DNA of 64,000 nt. Origin: Faecalibacillus faecis. GTDB lineage: Bacteria > Bacillota_I > Bacilli_A > Erysipelotrichales > Coprobacillaceae. A program made the position numbers and the translations under genes. This document shows positions 37,965 through 46,928 of the stretch, piece by piece; position 1 is the first letter of the stretch; each line of letters begins with the position of its first letter. The stretch lies in NCBI RefSeq assembly GCF_003024675.1, contig NZ_PYLP01000001.1, forward strand, positions 248,001 through 312,000, read 5' to 3'. The notes under the pieces were generated by a model, which saw only the letters and a program-made list of their open reading frames with translations, did not search any database and had not been told where the DNA came from.

Positions 37965-39395
37965 ATGAAGAAAAATGAGATTATGTCAAAAACAAAAATT
38001 GTATGTACTATTGGACCAGCTTCTGAAAGCAAAGAAATGCTTACAAAATTAGTCAAAGCTGGAATGAATGTGATGAGATTAAACTTCTCACATGGAACTC
38101 ATGAAGAACATGAAGAAAAAATCAATACTTTATTAGAAATTAATAAAGAGCTTTCAACAAATGTAGCAATCTTATTAGATACAAAAGGACCTGAAATTCG
38201 TACAGGAGATTTCGTTGGAGGTAAAACTTCTTTTAAAAAAGGCCAAACATCTGTTATTTGTGTAGAAGATATTGTAGGAACAAGTGAACGTTTTACAATT
38301 ACTTATAAAGATTTATATAAAGATGTTAAACCAGGTGGTTTCATTTTAGTAAATGATGGTCAAGTTGAATTATTAGTTGATCATATTGATGGAACAGATA
38401 TTGTTTGTGTGGCTGCCAATGATGGTGATGTTAAAAACAAACGTGGAATCAACGTTCCAGGAATTAAATTAGGATTTGATTACTTATCACCAAAAGATAT
38501 TTCAGATTTAACATTTGGAGCACATCAACCATTTGATTATGTAGCTGCTTCATTCTGTCGTAGAGCACAAGATATCATTGATATCAAAAAATTATTAATT
38601 GAAAATGGTAGAAATGATATTCAAATCTTAGCGAAGATTGAAAATCAAGAAGGTGTTGAAAATGTAGACGAAATTCTTGATATTGCAGATGGAATCATGG
38701 TCGCTCGTGGAGATTTAGGTGTAGAAGTTCCTGCTGAAGATGTGCCACTTATTCAAAAATCGATTATTAAAAAATGTAAACAACGTGGAAAAATCGTTAT
38801 TACTGCAACACAAATGTTAGAAAGTATGCAACAAAATCCACGTCCAACTCGTGCTGAAGTATCTGACGTTGCAAATGCTATTTATGATGGAACAGATGCT
38901 ATTATGTTATCAGGAGAATCAGCAAGTGGATTATATCCTCAAGAAGCTGTCTTAATGATGTCAAAAATTGCACATAAAATTGAATCAAATTTAGATTATC
39001 AAAGTTTACAAAGACAAGCAATTCGTACAGCACCTGATGATACAAGTGAAGCAATCTGTATGTCCGTTGCTGAAATTGCTTATAAATTTAATGTTGCCGC
39101 AATTATTGCCTTTACAGAATCAGGATTTACTGCTCGTAAAATGGCACGTTATCGTACAAAATCTCGTATCATTGCTGCGACACCTTCACTAAAGACAGTA
39201 AGAGCTTTAGCTTTAAACTGGGGTGTTAAAGCAGTTCCTTGTAAACCTTTAAATTCACGTATTTCAATGATTGATTATGCAAGTATCATTGCTCGTGAAA
39301 ATGGTGTTAAACCAGGTCAAAAAATTATTGTAACTGGTGGTACTCCAGGGGTTAAAGGTACCACAAGCTATTTAGAACTTATCGAAGTTAAATAA
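37965..39395 (+). CDS. pyk: Pyruvate kinase
   Basis: 476 residues: TIM barrel with KTKIVCTIGPAS, MRLNFSHG, the metal/PEP site in KIENQEGVENVDEI and MVARGDLGVE, B domain (about 75-175), and the C-terminal allosteric domain. It converts PEP and ADP to pyruvate and ATP. It lacks the extra PEP-utiliser domain found on Bacillus pyruvate kinase. GGAAGG stands before ATG 37965. Single gene with its own promoter and terminator. Confidence 0.98.
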   Translation: MKKNEIMSKTKIVCTIGPASESKEMLTKLVKAGMNVMRLNFSHGTHEEHEEKINTLLEINKELSTNVAILLDTKGPEIRTGDFVGGKTSFKKGQTSVICVEDIVGTSERFTITYKDLYKDVKPGGFILVNDGQVELLVDHIDGTDIVCVAANDGDVKNKRGINVPGIKLGFDYLSPKDISDLTFGAHQPFDYVAASFCRRAQDIIDIKKLLIENGRNDIQILAKIENQEGVENVDEILDIADGIMVARGDLGVEVPAEDVPLIQKSIIKKCKQRGKIVITATQMLESMQQNPRPTRAEVSDVANAIYDGTDAIMLSGESASGLYPQEAVLMMSKIAHKIESNLDYQSLQRQAIRTAPDDTSEAICMSVAEIAYKFNVAAIIAFTESGFTARKMARYRTKSRIIAATPSLKTVRALALNWGVKAVPCKPLNSRISMIDYASIIARENGVKPGQKIIVTGGTPGVKGTTSYLELIEVK

Positions 39396-39419
39396 AACAC
39401 TCGAAAGAGTGTTTTTTTT
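39396..39419 (+). terminator. Terminator after pyk
   Basis: AACACTC-GAAA-GAGTGTT stem-loop, then T run. Confidence 0.92.
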
Positions 39420-39492
39420 AAATTCATAAAAATGAAATAATAAGGTTATACTATACAAGAGGAAATAAATAATAGAAAGAGAGGTTTTATAA

Positions 39493-40467
39493 ATGTGTAC
39501 AGCAGCAACTTATCAAACTAAAGATTTTTATATGGGAAGAACGTTAGATTATGAGTTTTCTTATGGTGAAAAAATTGCTATTATGCCAAGAAACTATCCT
39601 TTACAATTTAGACATGATGGAAAAAAGATCACTCATTATGCTTTAATTGGTATGGCTCATGTTATTGATGATTATCCATTATATTATGATGCCGTTAATG
39701 AAAAAGGTTTAGGTATGGCAGGTTTAAATTTTGTAGGAAATGCTTGTTATAATGATGTTCAAGAAAATGTAAGGAATGTCGCTCAATATGAATTTATTCC
39801 TTGGATTTTAAGTCAATGTGCCTCTTTAAATGAAGCAAAAAAACTCATCAAAGAAATGAATCTTGTTAAAACGCCTTATAACGAACAACTTCCTGCAGCT
39901 TCATTACATTGGATCATTGCAGATAAAAGTGGATGTATTACCGTTGAATCTGTCAAAGAAGGATTAAAAGTCTATGAAAATCCAGTTGGTATCTTAACTA
40001 ATAATCCTGCTTTTGACAAACAAATGTTTAATTTAAATAACTATATGTTTTTATCACCCAAACAACCTGTAAATATGTTTTCTAAAGAATTAGATTTAAA
40101 AACTTATTCTAGAGGAATGGGAGCTTTAGGACTTCCTGGAGATTTATCTTCTATGTCACGCTTTGTTCGTGTCGCTTTTACAAAAATGAATGCAAAATCA
40201 AAAAGCAGTGAAAAAGAAAGTGTTAATCAATTCTTTCATATTTTAGGATCGGTTGAACAACAAAGAGGATGTTGTGAAGTGGCTGAAGAAAAATATGAAA
40301 TTACAATTTATACATCATGTTGGAATAGTCAAAAGGGTATTTACTATTATACAACCTATGATCGTCGTCAAATTACGGCAGTTAATATGCATAAAATAAA
40401 TTTAGATGGGCAACAACTTATAAGTTATCCAATGCTTAATGACGAAGAATTTTATGAACAAAACTAA
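39493..40467 (+). CDS. bsh: Choloylglycine hydrolase (bile salt hydrolase)
   Basis: 324-residue Ntn hydrolase of the conjugated bile acid hydrolase/penicillin V acylase family. After removal of Met1, Cys2 is the nucleophile. Arg16 and Asp19 (GRTLDYE), Asn79 (GMAGLNF), Asn171 (ILTNNPAFD) and Arg223 (MSRFVR) match the conserved active-site set. It deconjugates glycine- or taurine-bile salts, a mark of gut bacteria. There is no signal peptide, so it is cytoplasmic. It has a GAGAGG ribosome site and a likely -10 TATACT at 39447-39452. Confidence 0.93.
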   Translation: MCTAATYQTKDFYMGRTLDYEFSYGEKIAIMPRNYPLQFRHDGKKITHYALIGMAHVIDDYPLYYDAVNEKGLGMAGLNFVGNACYNDVQENVRNVAQYEFIPWILSQCASLNEAKKLIKEMNLVKTPYNEQLPAASLHWIIADKSGCITVESVKEGLKVYENPVGILTNNPAFDKQMFNLNNYMFLSPKQPVNMFSKELDLKTYSRGMGALGLPGDLSSMSRFVRVAFTKMNAKSKSSEKESVNQFFHILGSVEQQRGCCEVAEEKYEITIYTSCWNSQKGIYYYTTYDRRQITAVNMHKINLDGQQLISYPMLNDEEFYEQN

Positions 40468-40475
40468 TATTTTTG

Positions 40476-40501
40476 AGATAGTGAAAGCTATCTTTTTTTT
40501 T
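40476..40501 (+). terminator. Terminator after bsh
   Basis: AGATAG / CTATCT stem with 6-base loop, then a run of T. Confidence 0.85.
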
Positions 40502-40572
40502 ATTATTAAATGTGATTAAAATCGCATGAACAACATATATTTCAAAGAAAATAAGTTAATTTTTTAACTTGG

Positions 40573-40586
40573 TGTAAACGCTTTCA
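40573..40586 (+). promoter_or_regulatory. CcpA cre site at the rnf promoter
   Basis: TGTAAACGCTTTCA matches every fixed position of the cre consensus TGWAANCGNTNWCA. It lies 46-59 bases before the rnfC start. The nearest -10 is TACAAT (40605-40610); the -35 place is then 40582-40587, so the cre overlaps it. That usually means repression by CcpA under rich sugar, though sites near -38 can also activate. Confidence 0.85.
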
Positions 40587-40604
40587 ATTTAAAAAAGATA
40601 GGAC

Positions 40605-40610
40605 TACAAT
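40605..40610 (+). promoter_or_regulatory. Probable -10 element of the rnf operon
   Basis: TACAAT; no good -35 is spaced 17 bases upstream, where TTTCAA forms the end of the cre. The expected RNA start is close to the AAAGGGG ribosome site of rnfC. Confidence 0.5.
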
Positions 40611-40632
40611 AAGGTTAAAGGGGATGAAAATC

Positions 40633-41943
40633 ATGCATTTAAAATCATTTATTGGAGGTATACATCCAAAAGATCAAAAACACTATACAAAAGATTTGCC
40701 AATCATCAAGCTAAATGCAAGTGAAGAAGCTGTATTTTTGTTAAAACAACATATTGGAGCGCCTTGTAAACCACTTGTTAAAATAAAAGATGAAGTTAAA
40801 GTAGGACAAAAAATTGCTTGTGAAGATGGTTTTGTTTCTAGTCCGATTATTTCATCTGTTTCAGGAACAGTAAAAGCAATAGAAGAAAGAATGGATATTT
40901 CTGGAAAAATGCAACAAGCAATCGTTATAAATAATGATGGTTTGTATCAAAGTATTGAAATAGAAACAAATGATTATAAATCATTAAGCTATGAAGATAA
41001 AATAGAAAAAATTAAAGAAGCTGGGATTGTCGGCTTGGGTGGTGCTGGTTTTCCAACACACGTTAAATTATCTGTTAAGGATATTAATAAGGTTCATTAT
41101 TTTATTGTTAATGGGGCAGAATGTGAACCCTATCTTACGAGTGATTATCGTTTGATGTTGGAAAAAACAGATGAACTTATAGATGGAATCCATGTGATTT
41201 TAGACATGTTTCCTAAGGCAATTTGTTATATCGCAATTGAAGATAATAAAAAAGAAGCGATTTCTTTACTTGAAGAAAAGTGTAAAGATGAAGATAAAAT
41301 CGAAGTAAAGGCTTTAAAAACAAAATATCCTCAAGGTGGAGAAAGAATGTTGATTAAAGTTCTTACAGGAAAAATGCTTAATTCAAAAATGCTTCCTGTT
41401 GATGTGGGTTGTATTGTAGATAATGTAGCGACAACAATTGCTATTAATCAAGCCGTTCGTTATAATCAACCACTTTTTTCTAAAGTAATGACAATATCTG
41501 GAGAAGGAATAAAACCTTGTAATATAGAGGTTCCTTTAGGAACAAGTTTTCAGTTTATTGTAGATCAACTTGGCGGTTTTAAAGGTGAAATCAAAAAAAT
41601 TATTTGTGGAGGGCCGATGATGGGAAGTGCTTTGATGACACTAGATCTTCCAGTTACAAAAACAACCAGTGCTATTCTTGCTATGAATCAAGATGAAGTT
41701 TCACTTTATGAGCCTTCTGCGTGTATTCGTTGTGGAAGATGTTTAGATGTTTGTCCAAGCTTGCTTAAACCACAAATACTCTATCAAATTGCGTTAAAAA
41801 ATGATACAGAAGCCTTTATCAAAAATCAAGGTATGGATTGTATTGAATGTGGCTGTTGTAGTTATACTTGTCCAGCCAAACGAAATATGACACAAGCCTT
41901 TAAGAAAATGAAATATTTAGTTTCAATTAATAAAAGAAAGTAG
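40633..41943 (+). CDS. rnfC: Rnf complex subunit C (NADH-binding, two [4Fe-4S])
   Basis: 436-residue peripheral subunit that takes electrons from NADH or gives them to NAD+. GGIHP near the start and GLGGAGFPTHVKLS (about residue 135) belong to the nucleotide/FMN fold; two ferredoxin motifs follow, CIRCGRCLDVCP from Cys364 and CIECGCCSYTCP from Cys403. I prefer ATG 40633, since AAAGGGG directly abuts ATG 40624. It begins the operon rnfCDGEAB. Confidence 0.97.
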   Translation: MHLKSFIGGIHPKDQKHYTKDLPIIKLNASEEAVFLLKQHIGAPCKPLVKIKDEVKVGQKIACEDGFVSSPIISSVSGTVKAIEERMDISGKMQQAIVINNDGLYQSIEIETNDYKSLSYEDKIEKIKEAGIVGLGGAGFPTHVKLSVKDINKVHYFIVNGAECEPYLTSDYRLMLEKTDELIDGIHVILDMFPKAICYIAIEDNKKEAISLLEEKCKDEDKIEVKALKTKYPQGGERMLIKVLTGKMLNSKMLPVDVGCIVDNVATTIAINQAVRYNQPLFSKVMTISGEGIKPCNIEVPLGTSFQFIVDQLGGFKGEIKKIICGGPMMGSALMTLDLPVTKTTSAILAMNQDEVSLYEPSACIRCGRCLDVCPSLLKPQILYQIALKNDTEAFIKNQGMDCIECGCCSYTCPAKRNMTQAFKKMKYLVSINKRK

Positions 41944-41951
41944 GTAGCTTT

Positions 41952-42866
41952 ATGAATCAATTATTACATGTATCTTCTTCACCACATATTAAAGATAAAG
42001 TCACAACATCTTCCATTATGCTTGATGTTGTTATTGCCTTATTACCAGCTACTTTTTTTGGAATCTATCAATTTAAAATAAAGGCTTTATTTATTATTCT
42101 AACCACGATAATCACATGTGTTTTATCAGAATATATCTATGAATATTTCATGAAAAAAACGATAACAATCAAAGATTTATCAGCTGTTGTTACAGGCCTT
42201 ATTTTAGCTTTAAATTTACCAGCAACGGTTCCTTTATGGATACCAGTGATTGGTGGTATTTTTGCAATCATTGTTGTTAAACAGCTTTATGGTGGATTAG
42301 GACAAAACTTTATGAATCCTGCATTAGCAGCACGTTGTTTTTTACTCATTTCTTTTGCAGGTAGAATGACTAATTTTGTTTTTGATGGTCTAACTTCACC
42401 GACACCTTTAGTTGTTTTAAAAAATGGACAAAGCTATGAACTTTTAAAGATGTTTTTAGGAACGACTTCAGGAACAATAGGAGAAACATCAACTTTCGCT
42501 TTACTTATTGGTGCAGGTTATTTGCTTATAAAAGGAATTATCAAGTTAACAATTCCTTTAACTTATTTAATTATATTTTCAATTTTTACTTTATTTTTTT
42601 CACCTTGTTCATTTGACTTTTATTATTTGGCCTGTGAACTTTGTGGAGGAGGACTTATTTTTGGTGCCTTTTTTATGGCAACAGATTATGTTACAAGTCC
42701 TATGGATCGAAAGGGACAAATCGTTTATGGAATTATTTTAGGAATTTTAACAGGACTCTTTCGTTTCTTTGGAACAAGTAGTGAAGGTGTTTCTTATGCA
42801 ATCATTATTTCTAATTTACTTGTTCCATTAATTGATAAAATCACTTTAAAAGGTGGTGTTTTCTAA
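41952..42866 (+). CDS. rnfD: Rnf complex subunit D
   Basis: 304-residue membrane subunit with about nine hydrophobic segments, SPHIKDKVTTSSIMLDVVIALLP near the start and DGLTSPTPLVVLK, where the family carries a covalent FMN on a Thr/Ser. Together with RnfG and E/A it makes the ion-translocating core. The stop shares a base with the rnfG start. Confidence 0.96.
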   Translation: MNQLLHVSSSPHIKDKVTTSSIMLDVVIALLPATFFGIYQFKIKALFIILTTIITCVLSEYIYEYFMKKTITIKDLSAVVTGLILALNLPATVPLWIPVIGGIFAIIVVKQLYGGLGQNFMNPALAARCFLLISFAGRMTNFVFDGLTSPTPLVVLKNGQSYELLKMFLGTTSGTIGETSTFALLIGAGYLLIKGIIKLTIPLTYLIIFSIFTLFFSPCSFDFYYLACELCGGGLIFGAFFMATDYVTSPMDRKGQIVYGIILGILTGLFRFFGTSSEGVSYAIIISNLLVPLIDKITLKGGVF

Positions 42867-43468
42867 TGAATTTAAAAAAAATAATAAAAGATGTCTTTAT
42901 TCTTTGTTTAATAACAATTATTTGTGGAGGTTTGATGGGGTATGTTTATCAAATAACAAAAAAGCCTATTGAAAAACAGGCTAAGCAAACGCAACAAGAA
43001 GCATATAAACTTGTTATGAAAAAAGCTACAAGCTTTAAAAAATACGAAGTTCAAAAAATAAAAAAATTATCAAAACAATTAAAAAATAATGAAAATAATG
43101 TAGAAATTGTCCAAGCATTAAAAGCGTATCAAAATAAAAAAAACATAGGTGAAATTATTCAAGTCATCGACCATGATGGTTTTGGTGGAGACATTGAACT
43201 TATTGTTGGTATCAATCAACAAAAAGAAATTACCGGTGTTGAAATTTTATCCATTGATGAAACTGTTGGACTAGGGATGAACGCTAAAAATAAAGAATTT
43301 AGAGATCAGTATAAAGGAAAAAAAGTAGATCGTTTTGAAGTTGTAAAAACCGGAAAGCAAAGTGATGAAGAAATTGATTCTTTATCAGGTGCTACCATTA
43401 CTTCTAAAGCAATGACAAGCGGTATCAATGGAGCACTTGAATTTTATGATCTCTTGAAAGGAAGATGA
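42866..43468 (+). CDS. rnfG: Rnf complex subunit G (flavinylated)
   Basis: 200 residues: a membrane anchor (about 9-29) and an extracytoplasmic FMN-binding domain. The flavinylation motif SGATITS has its target Thr at residue 177. The transferase ApbE that attaches the FMN is encoded just past the operon on the other strand. The Lys-rich stretch between anchor and domain (about 30-80) is probably a helical stalk. Confidence 0.96.
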   Translation: MNLKKIIKDVFILCLITIICGGLMGYVYQITKKPIEKQAKQTQQEAYKLVMKKATSFKKYEVQKIKKLSKQLKNNENNVEIVQALKAYQNKKNIGEIIQVIDHDGFGGDIELIVGINQQKEITGVEILSIDETVGLGMNAKNKEFRDQYKGKKVDRFEVVKTGKQSDEEIDSLSGATITSKAMTSGINGALEFYDLLKGR

Positions 43469-43472
43469 GAAT

Positions 43473-44171
43473 ATGGAAAAGTATCTAAAACCTTTATATA
43501 ATGGCATCATTAAAGAAAATCCAACATTTGTCTTGATGCTTGGAATGTGTCCAACACTTGCAGTAACGACTTCTGCTATTAATGGAATGGGAATGGGACT
43601 TACGACAATGACGGTTTTGATTATGTCTAATTTTTTGATTTCGTTGCTTAGAAATATCATTCCAAGTCGTATGCGTATACCGGGTTATATTGTTATTGTT
43701 GCTTCTCTTGTAACGGTTGTACAATTATTACTTCAAGGATATATACCTTCTTTATATGATACATTAGGAATCTATATTCCTTTAATTGTTGTTAACTGCA
43801 TTATCTTAGGAAGAGCGGAAGCTTTTGCTTCTAAAAATCCACCACTTCTTTCTATGATGGATGGGATAGGAATAGGTCTAGGATTTACTTTAGCTCTTAC
43901 ATGTATTGGTTTAGTAAGAGAAATCTTAGGGTCAGGAACAGCATTTTCAGTACCTTTACCATTTTCTTTTGAACCTATCACGATTTTTGTTATGGCGCCA
44001 GGCGCATTCTTTGTTTTAGCTTTTTTAACGGCCATTCAAAATAAATTAAAGCTACCAAGTGCCACAAATACAAAAGAATCTTCTCTTAAATGTGGGGGAA
44101 ATTGTGTTGAATGTTATGGTCATCAATGTCAAATAAACAAATCCTTATTAAAGGAGGAACTTAAAAAATGA
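43473..44171 (+). CDS. rnfE: Rnf complex subunit E with Cys-rich tail
   Basis: 232-residue membrane subunit with six hydrophobic segments (NPTFVLMLGMCPTLAVT, LGIYIPLIVVNCIILGRAEAFA in pieces). The Cys in MCPTLAV and VNC belong to the intramembrane iron site shared with RnfA. An added C-terminal tail after about residue 200 carries CGGNCVECYGHQC, four Cys and one His, a possible metal site not part of the usual core. Overlaps rnfA by 4 bases. Confidence 0.95.
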   Translation: MEKYLKPLYNGIIKENPTFVLMLGMCPTLAVTTSAINGMGMGLTTMTVLIMSNFLISLLRNIIPSRMRIPGYIVIVASLVTVVQLLLQGYIPSLYDTLGIYIPLIVVNCIILGRAEAFASKNPPLLSMMDGIGIGLGFTLALTCIGLVREILGSGTAFSVPLPFSFEPITIFVMAPGAFFVLAFLTAIQNKLKLPSATNTKESSLKCGGNCVECYGHQCQINKSLLKEELKK

Positions 44172-44741
44172 AAACTCTTATTCTAACACTGATTAGTGTT
44201 TCCTTAGTCAATAATGTTGTCCTATCTCAATTTTTAGGATTATGTCCATTTCTAGGAGTTTCAAAACAGACAAAAACAGCACTTTCAATGGGTGGCGCCG
44301 TCATCTTTGTTATTACGATTGCTTCAGCCGTCACAAATTTATTATACCGTTTACTTGTTTTATTTCATGTTGAATATTTAGAAACAGTGTCTTTTATATT
44401 AATTATTGCTGCATTAGTACAACTTGTAGAACTCTTTTTAAAAAAAATATTCTAAACCACTTTATAATTCATTAGGAGTTTATTTACCGTTGATTACAAC
44501 TAACTGTGCAGTTTTAGGAGTGGCTCTTACCAATGTTCAAAATAATTATGATTTTATTACAAGTGTTGTTGCTGGTTTTGGAACAGCATTAGGATTTACA
44601 ATTTCTATTACCATACTTGCAGGAATTAGAGAAAGAATTGCGGATAATGATATTCCTCATGTCATGCAAGGATCGCCCATCGTTTTAATTACCGCTGGTT
44701 TAATGGCGATTGCTTTTATTGGTTTTTCAGGACTTATCTAA
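44168..44741 (+). pseudogene. rnfA: Rnf complex subunit A, reading frame broken at an A8 tract
   Basis: Two frames together give the complete 190-residue RnfA. The first (to a stop at 44455) has VVLSQFLGLCPFLGVSKQTKTA; the second resumes with YSKPLYNSLGVYLPLITTNC and runs to the end, AFIGFSGLI. The break is at 44440-44447, eight A; with seven A the frame is whole and all family sequences are in place. Either a sequencing/assembly indel, a real mutation, or expression by slippage. RnfA is a core membrane subunit, so real loss would inactivate the complex; no other gene of the operon shows decay. Confidence 0.85.
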
Positions 44742-44753
44742 GGAGGATTTTTT

Positions 44754-45539
44754 ATGAATACTGTATTAATTGCCATACTTGTTGTCGGAAGTATTGGCCT
44801 TATCGTGGGTGTTTTTCTATCTTTAGCGAGTGAAAAATTCCATGTTCAAGTTAATGAAAATGAAGAAAAAATAAGAGCGGTTTTACCAGGTAATAACTGT
44901 GGTGCTTGTGGTTATCCAGGATGTGATGGACTTGCTTGTGCGATTGCTAAAAAAGAAGCACCAATCAATCAATGTCCTGTAGGTGGCAATGAAGCTGCTA
45001 AAAAAATAGGAGAAATTCTCCATTTAGAAGTAGAAGAGAATATACATTTAGTGGCTTATGTTAAATGTAAGGGAACGTGTGATAAAATACAAAGACAATA
45101 TCAATATGACGGCATTCATGATTGTTTAAGTGCAGCCGTTGTCCCAGGAAGTGGCGATAAAAAGTGTCGTTTTGGTTGTATGGGGTATGGCAGTTGTGTA
45201 AAGGCTTGTGCTTTTGATGCCATTCATGTTATTGACGGTGTTGCTCAAGTTGATAAAGAAAAATGTAAATCGTGTCAAAAGTGTATGGATGCTTGTCCGC
45301 AGCATCTTATTGAAATGGTCCCCTATGAATCTTTATGTCATGTAAGATGTAATAGTCATGATAAAGGGCCAGTAGTTAATAAAAACTGTAAGACAGGATG
45401 TCTAGGATGTATGATGTGTCAAAAAGTTTGTCCAACAGGAGCGATTAAAGTTGAAAACTTTTTAGCACATATTGATTATTCTAAATGTATTCATTGTGGT
45501 AAATGCAAAGAAAAATGTCCAAGAAAGATTATTGAATAA
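44754..45539 (+). CDS. rnfB: Rnf complex subunit B (polyferredoxin)
   Basis: 261 residues: N-terminal membrane segment (about 3-25), the four-Cys Fe-S domain CGACGYPGCDGLACAIA...CPVGG, and several ferredoxin motifs, including CRFGCMGYGSCVKAC, CKSCQKCMDACP, CLGCMMCQKVCP and CIHCGKCKEKCP. RnfB accepts electrons from ferredoxin and passes them into the complex. AAGGAGG precedes the start. Last gene of the operon. Confidence 0.97.
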   Translation: MNTVLIAILVVGSIGLIVGVFLSLASEKFHVQVNENEEKIRAVLPGNNCGACGYPGCDGLACAIAKKEAPINQCPVGGNEAAKKIGEILHLEVEENIHLVAYVKCKGTCDKIQRQYQYDGIHDCLSAAVVPGSGDKKCRFGCMGYGSCVKACAFDAIHVIDGVAQVDKEKCKSCQKCMDACPQHLIEMVPYESLCHVRCNSHDKGPVVNKNCKTGCLGCMMCQKVCPTGAIKVENFLAHIDYSKCIHCGKCKEKCPRKIIE

Positions 45540-45562
45540 AAAGAAAAAGGACATTAGTCCTT
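45540..45562 (-). terminator. Terminator for apbE (minus), possibly also rnf
   Basis: Small hairpin AAGGAC-ATTA-GTCCTT. On the minus strand it is followed by TTTTCTTTTT and includes the apbE stop codon; on the plus strand the U-tract is poor. Confidence 0.6.
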
Positions 45563-46528
45563 ATTTAAATAGTGCTTAAAGGATTTGCTATAACTTACTT
45601 GATTGTTTTCATCGATAAAACAACCAGAAACATCTTCAAGTGAGTTAAGTAATTCAAGTCCTTTTTCTTTTCCTAAAGAAAAACAAACCGTGCTCAAAGC
45701 ATCTCCTTGAATTGATTTTTTAGAAATAATCGTTACTGAACTTAAACCATTTTCATAACTATAACCCGTTTTTGGATTTAAAATATGATGATATCTTTTA
45801 GAATCAATTTTAAAAAATCTTTGATAAGTTCCACTTGTAACAACAGATAAATCATTGATTTTTAAACTAAACAATGAATCAGACGTTTGTTGTGGGTTGG
45901 TAACACCAATAATAAAAGGATTCTCTTGTTTTTTTCCAACGCATAAAATGTTACCTCCTAAATTAATAAGGGCACTTTTGACATTTTCTTTAAGTAAATA
46001 GTTTTTGATTTGATCGGCGATGTATCCTTTCGCAATTGCTCCTAAATCAATCATCGTTTCTGTATTTAGAAAACGTATTTTATGATTTTCTAAAATAATA
46101 TTTTTATAAGAAACGTCGTGAAGATGTTGTTGAATCAATGGATCTTCAGGAAGTGTGTGCTTTTTAAAATCCCATAATGAAGAAATCGAACCAATGGTAA
46201 TATCAAAGCTTCCTTTTGATAAATCACTATAATAAAGACCTTGTTTAATAACTTTATAGAGATCATTGGATAATTCCTGAGCTTCTAATTTGTTGGAAGA
46301 ATGGTTTATTTTATAGAGTTCACTTTTTTTATTATTGGTAGAAAAGATACGCTCATATTTCTTGCATAAATCAAAACAGTTATTTAAAATATTTTTAGAA
46401 GAAGAATCATAAAGGGTTATTTGGATAATTGTGTCTAGACAAAATTCTTTATTAGAAAGAGGAGCTGTATTTTTACAACCGCAAAGGATAAATGAAAAAA
46501 TAAGTAATGAAAGTATTGATTTTTTCAT
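45554..46528 (-). CDS. apbE: FAD:protein FMN transferase ApbE (lipoprotein)
   Basis: 324 residues with a lipoprotein signal (KKSILSLLIFSFILCGC, lipobox LCGC, Cys near 17). ApbE motifs: MIDLGAIAKGYIAD, ALINLGGNILCVG, and the metal/FAD region DALSTVCFSLG. It moves FMN from FAD onto a Thr of target proteins outside the membrane, here most obviously RnfG (and RnfD). I chose the ATG at 46528, 5 bases after GGAGGTT. It is convergent with rnfB and divergent from the NusG-II gene. Confidence 0.95.
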   Translation of the reverse strand: MKKSILSLLIFSFILCGCKNTAPLSNKEFCLDTIIQITLYDSSSKNILNNCFDLCKKYERIFSTNNKKSELYKINHSSNKLEAQELSNDLYKVIKQGLYYSDLSKGSFDITIGSISSLWDFKKHTLPEDPLIQQHLHDVSYKNIILENHKIRFLNTETMIDLGAIAKGYIADQIKNYLLKENVKSALINLGGNILCVGKKQENPFIIGVTNPQQTSDSLFSLKINDLSVVTSGTYQRFFKIDSKRYHHILNPKTGYSYENGLSSVTIISKKSIQGDALSTVCFSLGKEKGLELLNSLEDVSGCFIDENNQVSYSKSFKHYLNKD

Positions 46529-46568
46529 AGGCAACCTCCTTTTTTATATTATAGCATGGAGTAAGAAG

Positions 46569-46928
46569 ATGAAAAATAAAACGTTAAGAAATGATTTGAT
46601 TATTCTTGGCATTCTTGTTGTTTTGATAGGAGGTCTTTTTCTTTTTAAATCAAAACAACAAGGAGCAAAAATTGTCATAAAAAGAAATGATCAAATTGAA
46701 GGTTATTATTCTTTAGATGATGATCGAATCATTAATATTGATAATGAAAATATAATACAAATTAAAAATCATGAGGCTTTTATGATAAAAGCAACTTGTC
46801 CAGATCATTTATGTATTAAACAAGGGAAAATAAATAAAAAAGGGGCAACGATTGTTTGTTTACCGCATCATTTAGTTGTAGAAGTGATTGAAGGAAATGA
46901 AGGAAAAGAAGATGGAAAAGTCTATTAA
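46569..46928 (+). CDS. Membrane-anchored NusG domain II protein
   Basis: 119 residues: one membrane segment (about 9-27) and an extracytoplasmic NusG_II domain with ATCPDHLCIKQGKINKKG and IVCLPHHLVVEV, holding paired Cys and His. Such proteins regularly accompany ApbE, Gx transporters and flavin-based electron-transfer genes; biochemical role unknown. GGAG stands 7 bases before ATG 46569. It overlaps the next gene by 17 bases. Confidence 0.88.
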   Translation: MKNKTLRNDLIILGILVVLIGGLFLFKSKQQGAKIVIKRNDQIEGYYSLDDDRIINIDNENIIQIKNHEAFMIKATCPDHLCIKQGKINKKGATIVCLPHHLVVEVIEGNEGKEDGKVY

